A DNA stretch of 42,238 bases from an uncultured Collinsella sp. (lineage in GTDB: Bacteria > Actinomycetota > Coriobacteriia > Coriobacteriales > Coriobacteriaceae), in contig CATXKN010000012.1 of NCBI GenBank assembly GCA_958370785.1, positions 1 through 42,238 of the forward strand, in the 5' to 3' direction. This document shows positions 16,760 to 25,102 of this stretch, piece after piece. The stretch's first letter is position 1; the number at the start of each line of letters is the position of its first letter. The notes beneath the pieces are model-generated. The model saw nothing but the letters and a program-made list of their open reading frames with translations. It had not been told where the DNA came from and did not search any database. Made by a program: the position numbers and the translations under genes.

Positions 16760-19027
16760 ATGCCCCAAATTAACCTCATGGAACTCGCCGAGCAGTCCTT
16801 TGGAACTTCGCTCGAGCAACTCGATGACCGTCGTATTTACAAGCTGCTGGTCAAGCTCGTGCAGGAGCGCTCTGCCGCCTGTCCGCTCAACAACGGCAAG
16901 AAAAAGCTCTACTACATCTCTGCCGAATTTTTGATCGGCAAGCTGCTCATCAACAATATGATCGACCTCGGCATCTATGACGAGGTTAAGGACCAGCTCG
17001 TCGCCGCAGGCCACGACCTCAACAAGATCGAGGAGTTTGAGGTCGAGCCTTCGCTCGGCAACGGCGGCCTGGGCCGTCTGGCCGCATGCTTCTTGGATTC
17101 CATCGCCACGCTGGGCCTTACCGGCGACGGCGTGGGCCTCAACTACCATTACGGCCTGTTCCGCCAGCGCTTTGTCGGCAACCAGCAGAAGGCCGTCCCC
17201 GACGAGTGGCTCGGCGAGCAGGACATCCTGATCGATGACGACCGCTCCTACACTGTTGAGTTCGGCGACTTTGCCGTTACCTCCAAGCTCGTCAACATCG
17301 ATGTGCCCGGTTACGGCCAGCCCACCAAAAACCGCCTGCGCCTGTTCGACCTGGCAAGTGTCGACGACGGCCTGGTCCCCGGCAGCTCCATCGACTTCGA
17401 CAAGACCGAAATCGCCAAGAACCTCACCTTGTTCCTCTATCCGGATGATTCCGACGAGCAGGGCCGCCTGCTTCGCATCTACCAGGAATACTTCATGGTG
17501 AGCAATGCCGCCCAGCTCCTCATCAACGAGGCCGTCGAGCGCGGCAGCAACCTGCACGATCTGGCCGACTACGCCGTGGTCCAGATCAACGACACGCACC
17601 CCACCATGGTCATTCCCGAGCTCATCCGCCTGCTCACCACCGAGCACGACATTGAGTTTGACGAGGCCGTGACCATCGTACGCTCCATGGTCGCCTACAC
17701 CAACCACACGATCCTTGCCGAGGCGCTCGAGAAGTGGCCGCTCACCAGCCTGCAGAAGGTCTCCCCTGCCATCGCCGATATTATCGTCAAGCTCGATGAG
17801 ATCGCCAAGGCCGAGCACGACGACCCACGCGTCGCCATCATCGACGAATACGACACCGTACACATGGCCCACATGGACATCCACTTTGGCTTCTCCATCA
17901 ACGGCGTCGCTGCGCTGCACACCAAGATCCTGGAGGACACCGAGCTTCACCCGTTCTACGAGATCTATCCCGAGAAGTTCTCCAACAAGACCAACGGCAT
18001 CACCTTCCGCCGCTGGATCCAGGGAGCCAACCCCGCGCTTGCCAGCCTGCTCGACGATGTGATCGGCACCGATTGGCGCAGCACCGGCGATCTGAGCAAA
18101 CTCGCCAAGTTCGTTGACGACAAAGATGTTCTTGAGCGCCTGGCCGCCACCAAGGCCGAGGCCAAGGCCATCATGCGCGAGTTTATGGCGCTCGAGCAGG
18201 GCGTGACCATTCCCTCCAACGCCATCATCGACGTTCAGGTCAAGCGTATCCACGAGTACAAGCGCCAGCAGATGCTCGCGCTCTACATCATCTGGAAGTA
18301 TCTCGACATCAAGAACGGCAATAAGCCTAAGCACCCCGTCACCATCATCTTTGGCGGCAAGGCGGCCCCTGCCTACACCATCGCCCAAGACATCATTCAC
18401 CTGATCCTGACGCTGTCCCAGTGGATTGCAAACGACCCCGACGTGGCTCCCTACCTGCAGGTTGTCATGATCGAGAACTACAACGTCACCGCTGCCGAGC
18501 GCGTGATCCCCGCTGCTGACATCTCCGAGCAGATCAGCCTGGCCTCCAAGGAGGCGAGCGGCACCTCCAACATGAAATTCATGCTCAACGGCGCTTTAAC
18601 CCTGTGCACGCTCGACGGCGCCAATGTCGAGATCGCCGAGCTCGTCGGCGACGAGAACATCTACACCTTTGGTGCCTCGTCCAAGCAGGTCGAGCAGCTC
18701 TATGCCGACGGCACCTATGACGCCGGCGCGCTCTACCGCAAGCCCGGCATCAAGCTGCTGGTGGACTCCATCACCAACCCGGCCTTTATGGCGACCGGCA
18801 ACGCCGAGCGCCTGCAGCGCCTGCACGACGACATTAAGGGCAAGGACTGGTTTATGGCCCTGCTCGACATTGAAGAGTACATCCAGACCAAGGAGCGCGT
18901 GCTGGCCGACTACGAGGACCAGGATGCCTGGATGCGCAAGGCGCTGATCAACATCGCCAACGCAGGCACCTTCTCGTCCGACCGCACGATCTCCCAGTAC
19001 AACGACGAGATCTGGCACCTGGACTAA
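16760..19027 (+). CDS. glgP: Glycogen/maltodextrin phosphorylase
   Basis: A GT35 alpha-glucan phosphorylase of 755 residues, releasing glucose-1-phosphate from alpha-1,4-glucans. Diagnostic motifs: YYISAEFLIGKLL, EPSLGNGGLGRLAACFLDS, NDTHPTM, RIHEYKRQQ and the pyridoxal-phosphate site EASGTSNMKFMLNG with Lys606. I chose ATG 16760 because AGGAG lies five bases upstream; ATG 16733 is in frame but has no site. It sits 128 bases after malQ with a leaky hairpin between, and has its own strong terminator. Confidence 0.95.
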   Translation: MPQINLMELAEQSFGTSLEQLDDRRIYKLLVKLVQERSAACPLNNGKKKLYYISAEFLIGKLLINNMIDLGIYDEVKDQLVAAGHDLNKIEEFEVEPSLGNGGLGRLAACFLDSIATLGLTGDGVGLNYHYGLFRQRFVGNQQKAVPDEWLGEQDILIDDDRSYTVEFGDFAVTSKLVNIDVPGYGQPTKNRLRLFDLASVDDGLVPGSSIDFDKTEIAKNLTLFLYPDDSDEQGRLLRIYQEYFMVSNAAQLLINEAVERGSNLHDLADYAVVQINDTHPTMVIPELIRLLTTEHDIEFDEAVTIVRSMVAYTNHTILAEALEKWPLTSLQKVSPAIADIIVKLDEIAKAEHDDPRVAIIDEYDTVHMAHMDIHFGFSINGVAALHTKILEDTELHPFYEIYPEKFSNKTNGITFRRWIQGANPALASLLDDVIGTDWRSTGDLSKLAKFVDDKDVLERLAATKAEAKAIMREFMALEQGVTIPSNAIIDVQVKRIHEYKRQQMLALYIIWKYLDIKNGNKPKHPVTIIFGGKAAPAYTIAQDIIHLILTLSQWIANDPDVAPYLQVVMIENYNVTAAERVIPAADISEQISLASKEASGTSNMKFMLNGALTLCTLDGANVEIAELVGDENIYTFGASSKQVEQLYADGTYDAGALYRKPGIKLLVDSITNPAFMATGNAERLQRLHDDIKGKDWFMALLDIEEYIQTKERVLADYEDQDAWMRKALINIANAGTFSSDRTISQYNDEIWHLD

Positions 19028-19058
19028 CCCATTCCCCTTACCCATCCTCTTGAGGAAC

Positions 19059-19086
19059 GGAGTCGTGGCAACACGGCTCCTTTTTT
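19059..19086 (+). terminator. glgP terminator
   Basis: A 9-bp stem with one G-U pair (19059-19067 with 19072-19080), GCAA tetraloop and T6 tail, 32 bases after the glgP stop. Confidence 0.85.
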
Positions 19087-19127
19087 GTGCCCGTGCGTTG
19101 CCCCTGTGAGCCGCCTCGGCCAAACAA

Positions 19128-19342
19128 TCTCGATCTGTAACAGATAACCGCTGGAATTGGGTCCACCTGTTACAGAATGAGACAGACGGGCAAGGCGGCT
19201 AAAAAGATCTCGATCTGTAACAGGTAACTGCCGAAATCAGTCCTTCGTGTTACAGATCGAGATAAAAGGAAAGGCAGCTCGGCGCTGTCTCGATCTGTAA
19301 CATCTAGACCGACTTTGGCCCTCCTCCTGTTACAGATCAAGA
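19128..19342. repeat. Six alternating 15-mers on an exact 40-bp lattice
   Basis: The 15-mer TCTCGATCTGTAACA occurs forward at 19128, 19208 and 19288 and inverted (TGTTACAGATCGAGA, some copies with one or two changes) at 19168, 19248 and 19328. Start-to-start spacing is 40 bp in every case and all five spacers are exactly 25 bp. Odd spacers resemble one another weakly, as do the even ones (AAGGCxGCT). It fills the space between the terminators of the convergent glgP and ABC importer genes. Function unknown. Confidence 0.85.
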
Positions 19343-19370
19343 CAAACTGGTAGATGGACAACCCCAACAC

Positions 19371-19413
19371 AAAGAAAGGCTCCCCTCTCGCCCAGTGGAC
19401 GGGAGGGGAGCCT
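19371..19413 (-). terminator. Terminator of the sugar ABC operon
   Basis: An 11-bp perfect stem (19377-19387 with 19403-19413), extended by an inner imperfect helix, is followed on the minus strand by TTTCTTTG. It lies 70 bases past the ATPase stop. Confidence 0.75.
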
Positions 19414-19482
19414 CATATGTGACCACGGCAAAAGGATGGCAAAGCCGCAGTCGCCCAAAAGGAGGGCCTGGATGCACCGGGC

Positions 19483-20682
<1,200 letters not shown>

Positions 20683-20700
20683 GTCTCTACCTTTCGATAC

Positions 20701-20725
20701 GCGGCGCCGCGCTGAGGGGCGCCGC
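20701..20725 (-). promoter_or_regulatory. Intercistronic hairpin before ATPase gene
   Basis: An 8-bp perfect GC stem (20701-20708 with 20718-20725) with no U-tract, between the inner permease and the ATPase. Likely an mRNA-stability or processing element. Confidence 0.45.
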
Positions 20726-20750
20726 TAAAACTTGCAAAACAGTTACGGCA

Positions 20751-21590
20751 TCAGCCCTTGACGGCACCTGCCACCACGCCGTCGATGATGTACTTCTGAC
20801 AGAGGATGTACATGATGACGATGGGGACAACGACCATCATGATGCAGGCCATCATGGGGCCGAGCTCGACGTGGCCGTAGCCGCCGCGGAAGTACTGGAT
20901 CAAGATAGGAATGGTCTTGTACTTGGTGGAGTCGAGCGTAAGGTAGGGCAGCAGGTAGTCGTTCCAGACCCACATGGTCTCGAGGATGCCGACCGAAAGA
21001 TAGGTGGGCTTCATGATGGGGAGAACGATCTTAAAGAACACCTGGACCGGGTTGCAGCCATCAATCATGGCCGCCTCTTCGATCTCGAGCGGGATGTTCT
21101 TTACAAAGCCGGCGAACATAAAGACCGCCAGGCCCGCGCCAAAGCCAAGGTAGATAAAGCAGATGTTGAACGGCGTGTTGAAGCCGATGCGGTCCGCCAA
21201 ATTGGACAGCGTGAACATGAGCATCTGGAAAGGCACGACCATCGAGAAGACGAACAGGTAATAGAAAAAGTTCGAAATCTTGCTGTTGACGCGCACTACG
21301 TACCAAGCGCACATGGAGCAGCACACCAAAATCAGAACGACCGACGTGACCGTGATGATGAGCGAGTACATAAACGCCGAGGCAAAGCCCTGCTCGTTAA
21401 GAGCGTGCACGTAGTTTGCGAGACCGTTGAACGTCTCGGGCGTGAGCAAATCGAATGCCGTGGTGGTGCTGATTGCTGTTCCCTTTTTAAAGGAATTGAG
21501 CGCAATCATGAACACGGGGTAGATCCACGCGAGCGACAGGATCGTAAAGAAAATCGAGAGCGCGCGGTTAATAGCCTTATCGCGTTTCAT
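20751..21590 (-). CDS. Carbohydrate ABC transporter permease (MalG family)
   Basis: A 279-residue membrane protein with six predicted helices. It has the ABC permease EAA loop EEAAMIDGCNPVQVFFKIVLPIMKP, which contacts the ATPase. The start at ATG 21590 overlaps the preceding permease stop by one base (TAATG), so the two are coupled. The MalG-type ending (QKYIIDGVVAGAVKG) is typical. It should pair with the MalF-type permease to form the membrane channel of the importer. Confidence 0.9.
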   Translation of the reverse strand: MKRDKAINRALSIFFTILSLAWIYPVFMIALNSFKKGTAISTTTAFDLLTPETFNGLANYVHALNEQGFASAFMYSLIITVTSVVLILVCCSMCAWYVVRVNSKISNFFYYLFVFSMVVPFQMLMFTLSNLADRIGFNTPFNICFIYLGFGAGLAVFMFAGFVKNIPLEIEEAAMIDGCNPVQVFFKIVLPIMKPTYLSVGILETMWVWNDYLLPYLTLDSTKYKTIPILIQYFRGGYGHVELGPMMACIMMVVVPIVIMYILCQKYIIDGVVAGAVKG

Positions 21591-22444
21591 TACTGCTGCA
21601 CCTCCTTGGACCTCGTGGCCTTAAGCTGGATCATGGAAATAGCAACGACCAGGATACAGAAGATGACTGCCTTGGCCTGGCCAATGCCCTGCCATGCGAT
21701 GCCGGCACGCGAGTAGAACGTGTTGTAGATGTTCAGGGCGAGCATCTCGGTGGAGTGTGCGGGAGCGCCGCCGGTAAGGGCGAGGTTCTGGTCGAACAGC
21801 TTAAAGCCGTTGGTGATGGACAGGAACAGGCAGATGGTAATCGTCGGCATCAGATTGGGGATCTTAACCTTCCAGAACGTCTGCCATGCCGTGGCACCGT
21901 CAACCTTGGCGGCCTCGATGTAGTCGGACGGAATGGACTGCAGACCGGCGATGTAGATGATCATCATGTAGCCGACCTGCTGCCACAGGGTCAGGATGAT
22001 AAGGCCCCAGAAGCCGGCAGCGGAGTTAAGGGCAATAAGGTCGGCGCCGATGTTGGAGAGCAGGCAGTTGATCAGAATCTGCCAAATGTAGCCCAGCACG
22101 ATGCCGCCGATCAGGTTAGGCATGAAGAAGATCGTACGGAAGATGTTAGTGCCCTTGAGCGCCTTGCGGGTGAGCGCCTGCGCAATGGCGAGGGCGATCA
22201 CGTTGATGAGCACCGTCGACAGGAAGGCAAACGCCACCGTAAAGAAGAACGACGTGGCAAACTGCGGATCGGACAGCGCGCGCACGTAGTTCTCGATACC
22301 GACAAAGTGCGTGTTGTTAATGGTAATAAACTGGCAGAACGAGAGATAGAAGCCCTGGATAAAGGGAATCACGAACCCGATCATAAACGCCAGGCACGTG
22401 GGCAGCATAAAGAGCGGCCACCAGCGCTTGAGTGCTTTGCCCAT
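21590..22444 (-). CDS. Carbohydrate ABC transporter permease (MalF family)
   Basis: A 284-residue permease with six predicted helices and the EAA motif YIEAAKVDGATAWQTFWKVKIPNLMP. It starts at ATG 22444 with AAAGGA upstream, 87 bases after the binding-protein gene. A strong hairpin lies in that gap, so the permeases should be expressed below the binding protein. It has a short N terminus without the extra helices of E. coli MalF, as in Gram-positive oligosaccharide importers. Confidence 0.9.
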   Translation of the reverse strand: MGKALKRWWPLFMLPTCLAFMIGFVIPFIQGFYLSFCQFITINNTHFVGIENYVRALSDPQFATSFFFTVAFAFLSTVLINVIALAIAQALTRKALKGTNIFRTIFFMPNLIGGIVLGYIWQILINCLLSNIGADLIALNSAAGFWGLIILTLWQQVGYMMIIYIAGLQSIPSDYIEAAKVDGATAWQTFWKVKIPNLMPTITICLFLSITNGFKLFDQNLALTGGAPAHSTEMLALNIYNTFYSRAGIAWQGIGQAKAVIFCILVVAISMIQLKATRSKEVQQ

Positions 22445-22464
22445 AGAAGGGTCCTTTCAATATG

Positions 22465-22500
22465 CAGGGGGCGGGCAAACCAACGTCTGCCCGCCCCCTG
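22465..22500 (-). promoter_or_regulatory. Strong intercistronic hairpin after binding-protein gene
   Basis: A perfect 13-bp GC-rich stem (22465-22477 with 22488-22500, 10-nt loop) and no U-tract. In the E. coli malE-malF gap a comparable stem protects the upstream binding-protein message; the same role is inferred here. Confidence 0.6.
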
Positions 22501-22531
22501 TCGCTAATCAGATAGCTTGGGCAGCAATTGC

Positions 22532-23848
22532 TTACTCGGAAGCAGCCTTCTCGGTCTTCCAGCCATCCACGAAGGCGTTCTTGACGCCGTCCCACTTGCT
22601 GTTGTCGGCAGCATAGGCGATCAGAGCCTGCTTGAGGTTCTTCTTCCACTCCTCAGAGGGGATGTAGACGAAGTCCCAAGCGACGGTCTTCTTACCGTCC
22701 TTGGCCATGGCAACGGCCTGCTGCGAGAAGACGTTGGTGGTTTCCTTGGCGCTCTTGAACGGGGCGGTCAGACCCATCTTGTCAGCGATGATGCTGGTGG
22801 CGGTGTCAGAGGTGACGCACCAATACATGAAGTCCTCGGTGGCCTTCTGGGCATCCTCGGAAGCCTGGGAGCTGACGCACCAGTAGTTCTCGCCGCCGGA
22901 GCACAGACCCTGGTTCTCCTCGCCGTCAACGCCGATGTAGATGGGCATCATGCCAATCTGGTCGTCGGTCATGCCGGCCTTGATGAGGTCGGAGTAGGCC
23001 CAAGAGCCGTTCTGGTAGAAGACGGCCTTGCCGGTTGCGAACTCGTTGGTGGCGTCGTCACCGGTCTTGGAAGCGAGCTGCGAAGGATCGCAGGTGGAGT
23101 CGGTGATGTACAGGTCGAAGATCTGCTTGTAGTTGTCGAGGAACTCGCCCTTGATCTCGTCGTCCTCCTGGTTGTGCTCCTTCTCAAACTCGTAGTAGAG
23201 CGGCATGTTGGCAAGGTGGGTAGTGTAGCGCCAGCTGGAGGAGTCGTCCATGCCGGCGGAAGTGAAGGCACCCTCGACACCAAGCTCGTCCTTGCGGGCC
23301 TGGATGTCGTCGGCACAAGCCTTCAGCTTGTCGAAGGAGTTGATGTCCTCGGCCTTGTAGCCAGCCTTCTCGAGCAGCTGCTTGTTGTAAATAATGCCGA
23401 AGCTCTCCTGAACCCAGTCGATGCACACATCCTTGCCGTCGGACTGCAGAGCCAGGGAGTCATCAATGAGCTCACCGCGGAGCTTGGTATCGGACAGGTC
23501 GGCGCAGTAATCCTTCCAGTTCTTAAGACCGGTGGGGCCATTGACCTGGAACAGGGTCGGAGCGGAGCTCTTGGACATCTCGGACTTGAGCTTCTCCTCG
23601 TAGGTGTTGGAGGCGGCGGTCACGATCTTGACCTCGACGCCCTTCTCCTTCTTGTACGCCTTGGCGATCTCCTTCCACTCCTTGTCGACCTCGGGCTTGA
23701 ATTGGAGGAAGTAGACCTCGGCAGCGTCACCAGAAGCAGAGGAGCCGGAGCCGGCGGAGCCACCGCAGCCCACGAGACCCAGACCAAGAACCGCAGCCGC
23801 GGAACCAGCAAAGCCCAGGAACTGCCTTCTGCTCATTTCGTTCTTCAT
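22532..23848 (-). CDS. Sugar-binding lipoprotein of ABC importer
   Basis: An extracytoplasmic solute-binding protein of 438 residues (SBP_bac_1 type). The N terminus is SRRQFLGFAGSAAAVLGLGLVGCGG: a twin-arginine motif followed by a lipobox (LVGC), so it is probably exported folded by Tat and lipid-anchored at Cys. The mature part contains the usual hinge and ligand segments (TLFQVNGPTGLKNW, SDLIKAGMTDDQIGMMPIY). Start ATG 23848 follows AAAGGGTGG. As first gene of the importer operon its promoter region carries two GntR-type operators. The ligand is probably a maltodextrin or other alpha-glucoside, judged from the malQ-glgP neighbours, not from binding residues. Confidence 0.88.
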   Translation of the reverse strand: MKNEMSRRQFLGFAGSAAAVLGLGLVGCGGSAGSGSSASGDAAEVYFLQFKPEVDKEWKEIAKAYKKEKGVEVKIVTAASNTYEEKLKSEMSKSSAPTLFQVNGPTGLKNWKDYCADLSDTKLRGELIDDSLALQSDGKDVCIDWVQESFGIIYNKQLLEKAGYKAEDINSFDKLKACADDIQARKDELGVEGAFTSAGMDDSSSWRYTTHLANMPLYYEFEKEHNQEDDEIKGEFLDNYKQIFDLYITDSTCDPSQLASKTGDDATNEFATGKAVFYQNGSWAYSDLIKAGMTDDQIGMMPIYIGVDGEENQGLCSGGENYWCVSSQASEDAQKATEDFMYWCVTSDTATSIIADKMGLTAPFKSAKETTNVFSQQAVAMAKDGKKTVAWDFVYIPSEEWKKNLKQALIAYAADNSKWDGVKNAFVDGWKTEKAASE

Positions 23849-23956
23849 TACAATCCACCCTTTCACACCGTGGCGGCACCCTTTGCCGCCGCCTTCGGAG
23901 ATTGGCTCGGGGACTTTGCCCCTTTTGCTGATTTGTACAATACGCTATTTGGCTAG

Positions 23957-23968
23957 TTGTTTGAACAA
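23957..23968 (-). promoter_or_regulatory. GntR-type operator (ABC importer, proximal)
   Basis: TTGTTTGAACAA, a near-perfect 12-bp palindrome, 109 bases upstream of the binding-protein start. The next sites of the same form are at 24032, 24927, 25050 and 15017. Confidence 0.55.
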
Positions 23969-24031
23969 GTATTACTAGAGCGGTAGAAAAACTTCGGTGA
24001 ACGGTAATTTCAACTTGATACTTGACAAGTT

Positions 24032-24043
24032 TTGTATAAACAA
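24032..24043 (-). promoter_or_regulatory. GntR-type operator (ABC importer, distal)
   Basis: TTGTATAAACAA, 63 bases from the proximal site and in an AT-rich stretch upstream of the importer genes. It resembles known HutC/TreR-type operators (TTGTATATACAA). Confidence 0.55.
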
Positions 24044-24064
24044 TTATTTGTTATCTAATGCAGA

Positions 24065-24113
24065 GAAAACGCCCGGTCAAGCCGATGTATCGTCGGTTTG
24101 ACCGGGCGTTTTC
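24065..24113 (-). terminator. Terminator of gntR
   Basis: A 21-bp stem (24065-24085 with 24093-24113, one wobble mismatch) with T4 at its 3' side and TCTCT following on the minus strand. It separates gntR from the importer promoter. Confidence 0.8.
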
Positions 24114-24154
24114 GCTTTGATGGCATGAGTCTCGTCAGGCTGCGAGCTAGCCGG

Positions 24155-24874
24155 CTATCGCTTGGAGTTGACGCGGTAGTGGAAGATCTCGGGATGCGTG
24201 CGGGCATGCGTGACCTCGAACAAGATGCCGTCCGAGGTGTACGACTGGCTCTCCATAACGGCGACGCAATTGTACTTGCCAAGGTCCAAGTAGCTGCAGT
24301 CCTCATCGTTGGCGAGCTCGACACTCACCGTACGACGGCTCGCCATCACCTTGACGCCGCGTTTGTGCTCCAGATAGTCGTAAATTGATTTTGCGGCGAT
24401 CTCGGGCGTCAGGCCCTTGGCGATCGACTCCAAAAAGTAACCATGGTCTACTTGGCGTGCATTGCCGTTAAGGCTTCGGACACGCACCACGCGAATCAAC
24501 TCCTCGCCCACCTTAAAGCCCAGGCGACGAGAGAGTTGCTCAGTGCAAATCAAATGTTCAAAAGACTTGACCTCGGTCGATGCGACGGCATTGTTGCGCT
24601 TTGCAAATTCGCCAAACGACTCGACTTCCTCGAGCGCGCCCAGCATGTCGGTTTCGCCCTTGAGCCAAATAACGCGCACGCCCTTGCCGTGTATGGGCTG
24701 CACAAACATCTCGTCTGCCAGCATGCTCAAAGCGCGGCGGACGGTATTGCGCGTGCAGCCAAATTCCGCGGTCAGCTCGGCTTCGGTTGGCAGCATCTCC
24801 TGAAACGCATAGGTCCCGTTAATGATGCGCGAACGGATCTCGCGGTAGATTCCTTCGTAAATCGCTTTTGGCAT
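24155..24874 (-). CDS. GntR/HutC-family transcriptional repressor (TreR-like)
   Basis: A 239-residue regulator with an N-terminal winged helix (IYREIRSRIINGTYAFQEML, PTEAELTAEFGCTRNTVRRAL) and a C-terminal UTRA ligand-binding domain (from about residue 85, ending FEVTHARTHPEIFHYR). The start ATG 24874 follows GAGGTG. It lies between the importer operon and the divergent PTS gene. Palindromes of the form TTGTTTAAACAA flank both sides and precede malQ, so it likely represses the whole alpha-glucan locus until a sugar phosphate binds UTRA. The effector is unknown; trehalose- or maltose-6-phosphate would fit relatives. Confidence 0.85.
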   Translation of the reverse strand: MPKAIYEGIYREIRSRIINGTYAFQEMLPTEAELTAEFGCTRNTVRRALSMLADEMFVQPIHGKGVRVIWLKGETDMLGALEEVESFGEFAKRNNAVASTEVKSFEHLICTEQLSRRLGFKVGEELIRVVRVRSLNGNARQVDHGYFLESIAKGLTPEIAAKSIYDYLEHKRGVKVMASRRTVSVELANDEDCSYLDLGKYNCVAVMESQSYTSDGILFEVTHARTHPEIFHYRVNSKR

Positions 24875-24926
24875 TGTTTCACCTCTGCATCTTCTTGCTG
24901 GCTAGGCACGATAGCATTTCTTAAAG

Positions 24927-24938
24927 TTGTTTAAACCG
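24927..24938. promoter_or_regulatory. GntR-type operator, gntR-PTS intergenic
   Basis: TTGTTTAAACCG, 53 bases upstream of the gntR start codon; one half-site is degenerate. Probably autoregulatory. Confidence 0.45.
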
Positions 24939-25036
24939 ATTATCGGTAAAGCGACAATATTTAACCGTTGGTGGCTCCTGTCGTGCCCAAATCGGTTTCG
25001 CTCAAAACTGCCGGCACGGCAAATCGTCCAGTCCTC

Positions 25037-25061
25037 TACAATGAATCCATTGTTTAAACGT
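25037..25061 (+). promoter_or_regulatory. PTS gene -10 and GntR-type operator
   Basis: TACAAT (25037-25042) as -10, then TTGTTTAAACGT (25050-25061) over the expected transcription start, a classic repressor position. No good -35 is seen. Confidence 0.5.
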
Positions 25062-25102
25062 TTCACCACGCGCAACGCACCTCGATATTCGGGAGGCAGA
25101 AC

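Noticed and set aside
16718..18400. A 560-codon minus-strand frame opposite glgP
   Set aside because: Mirror frame of a well-supported phosphorylase gene; no ribosome-binding site or recognisable domain.
19128..19342. The regular repeats as a CRISPR array
   Set aside because: Repeats alternate in orientation, are only 15 bp, vary between copies, and there are no cas genes.
22517..23956. A 479-codon plus-strand frame opposite the sugar-binding lipoprotein
   Set aside because: Low-complexity Leu/Val/Gly composition typical of antisense shadow; the lipoprotein on the minus strand has Tat motif and lipobox.
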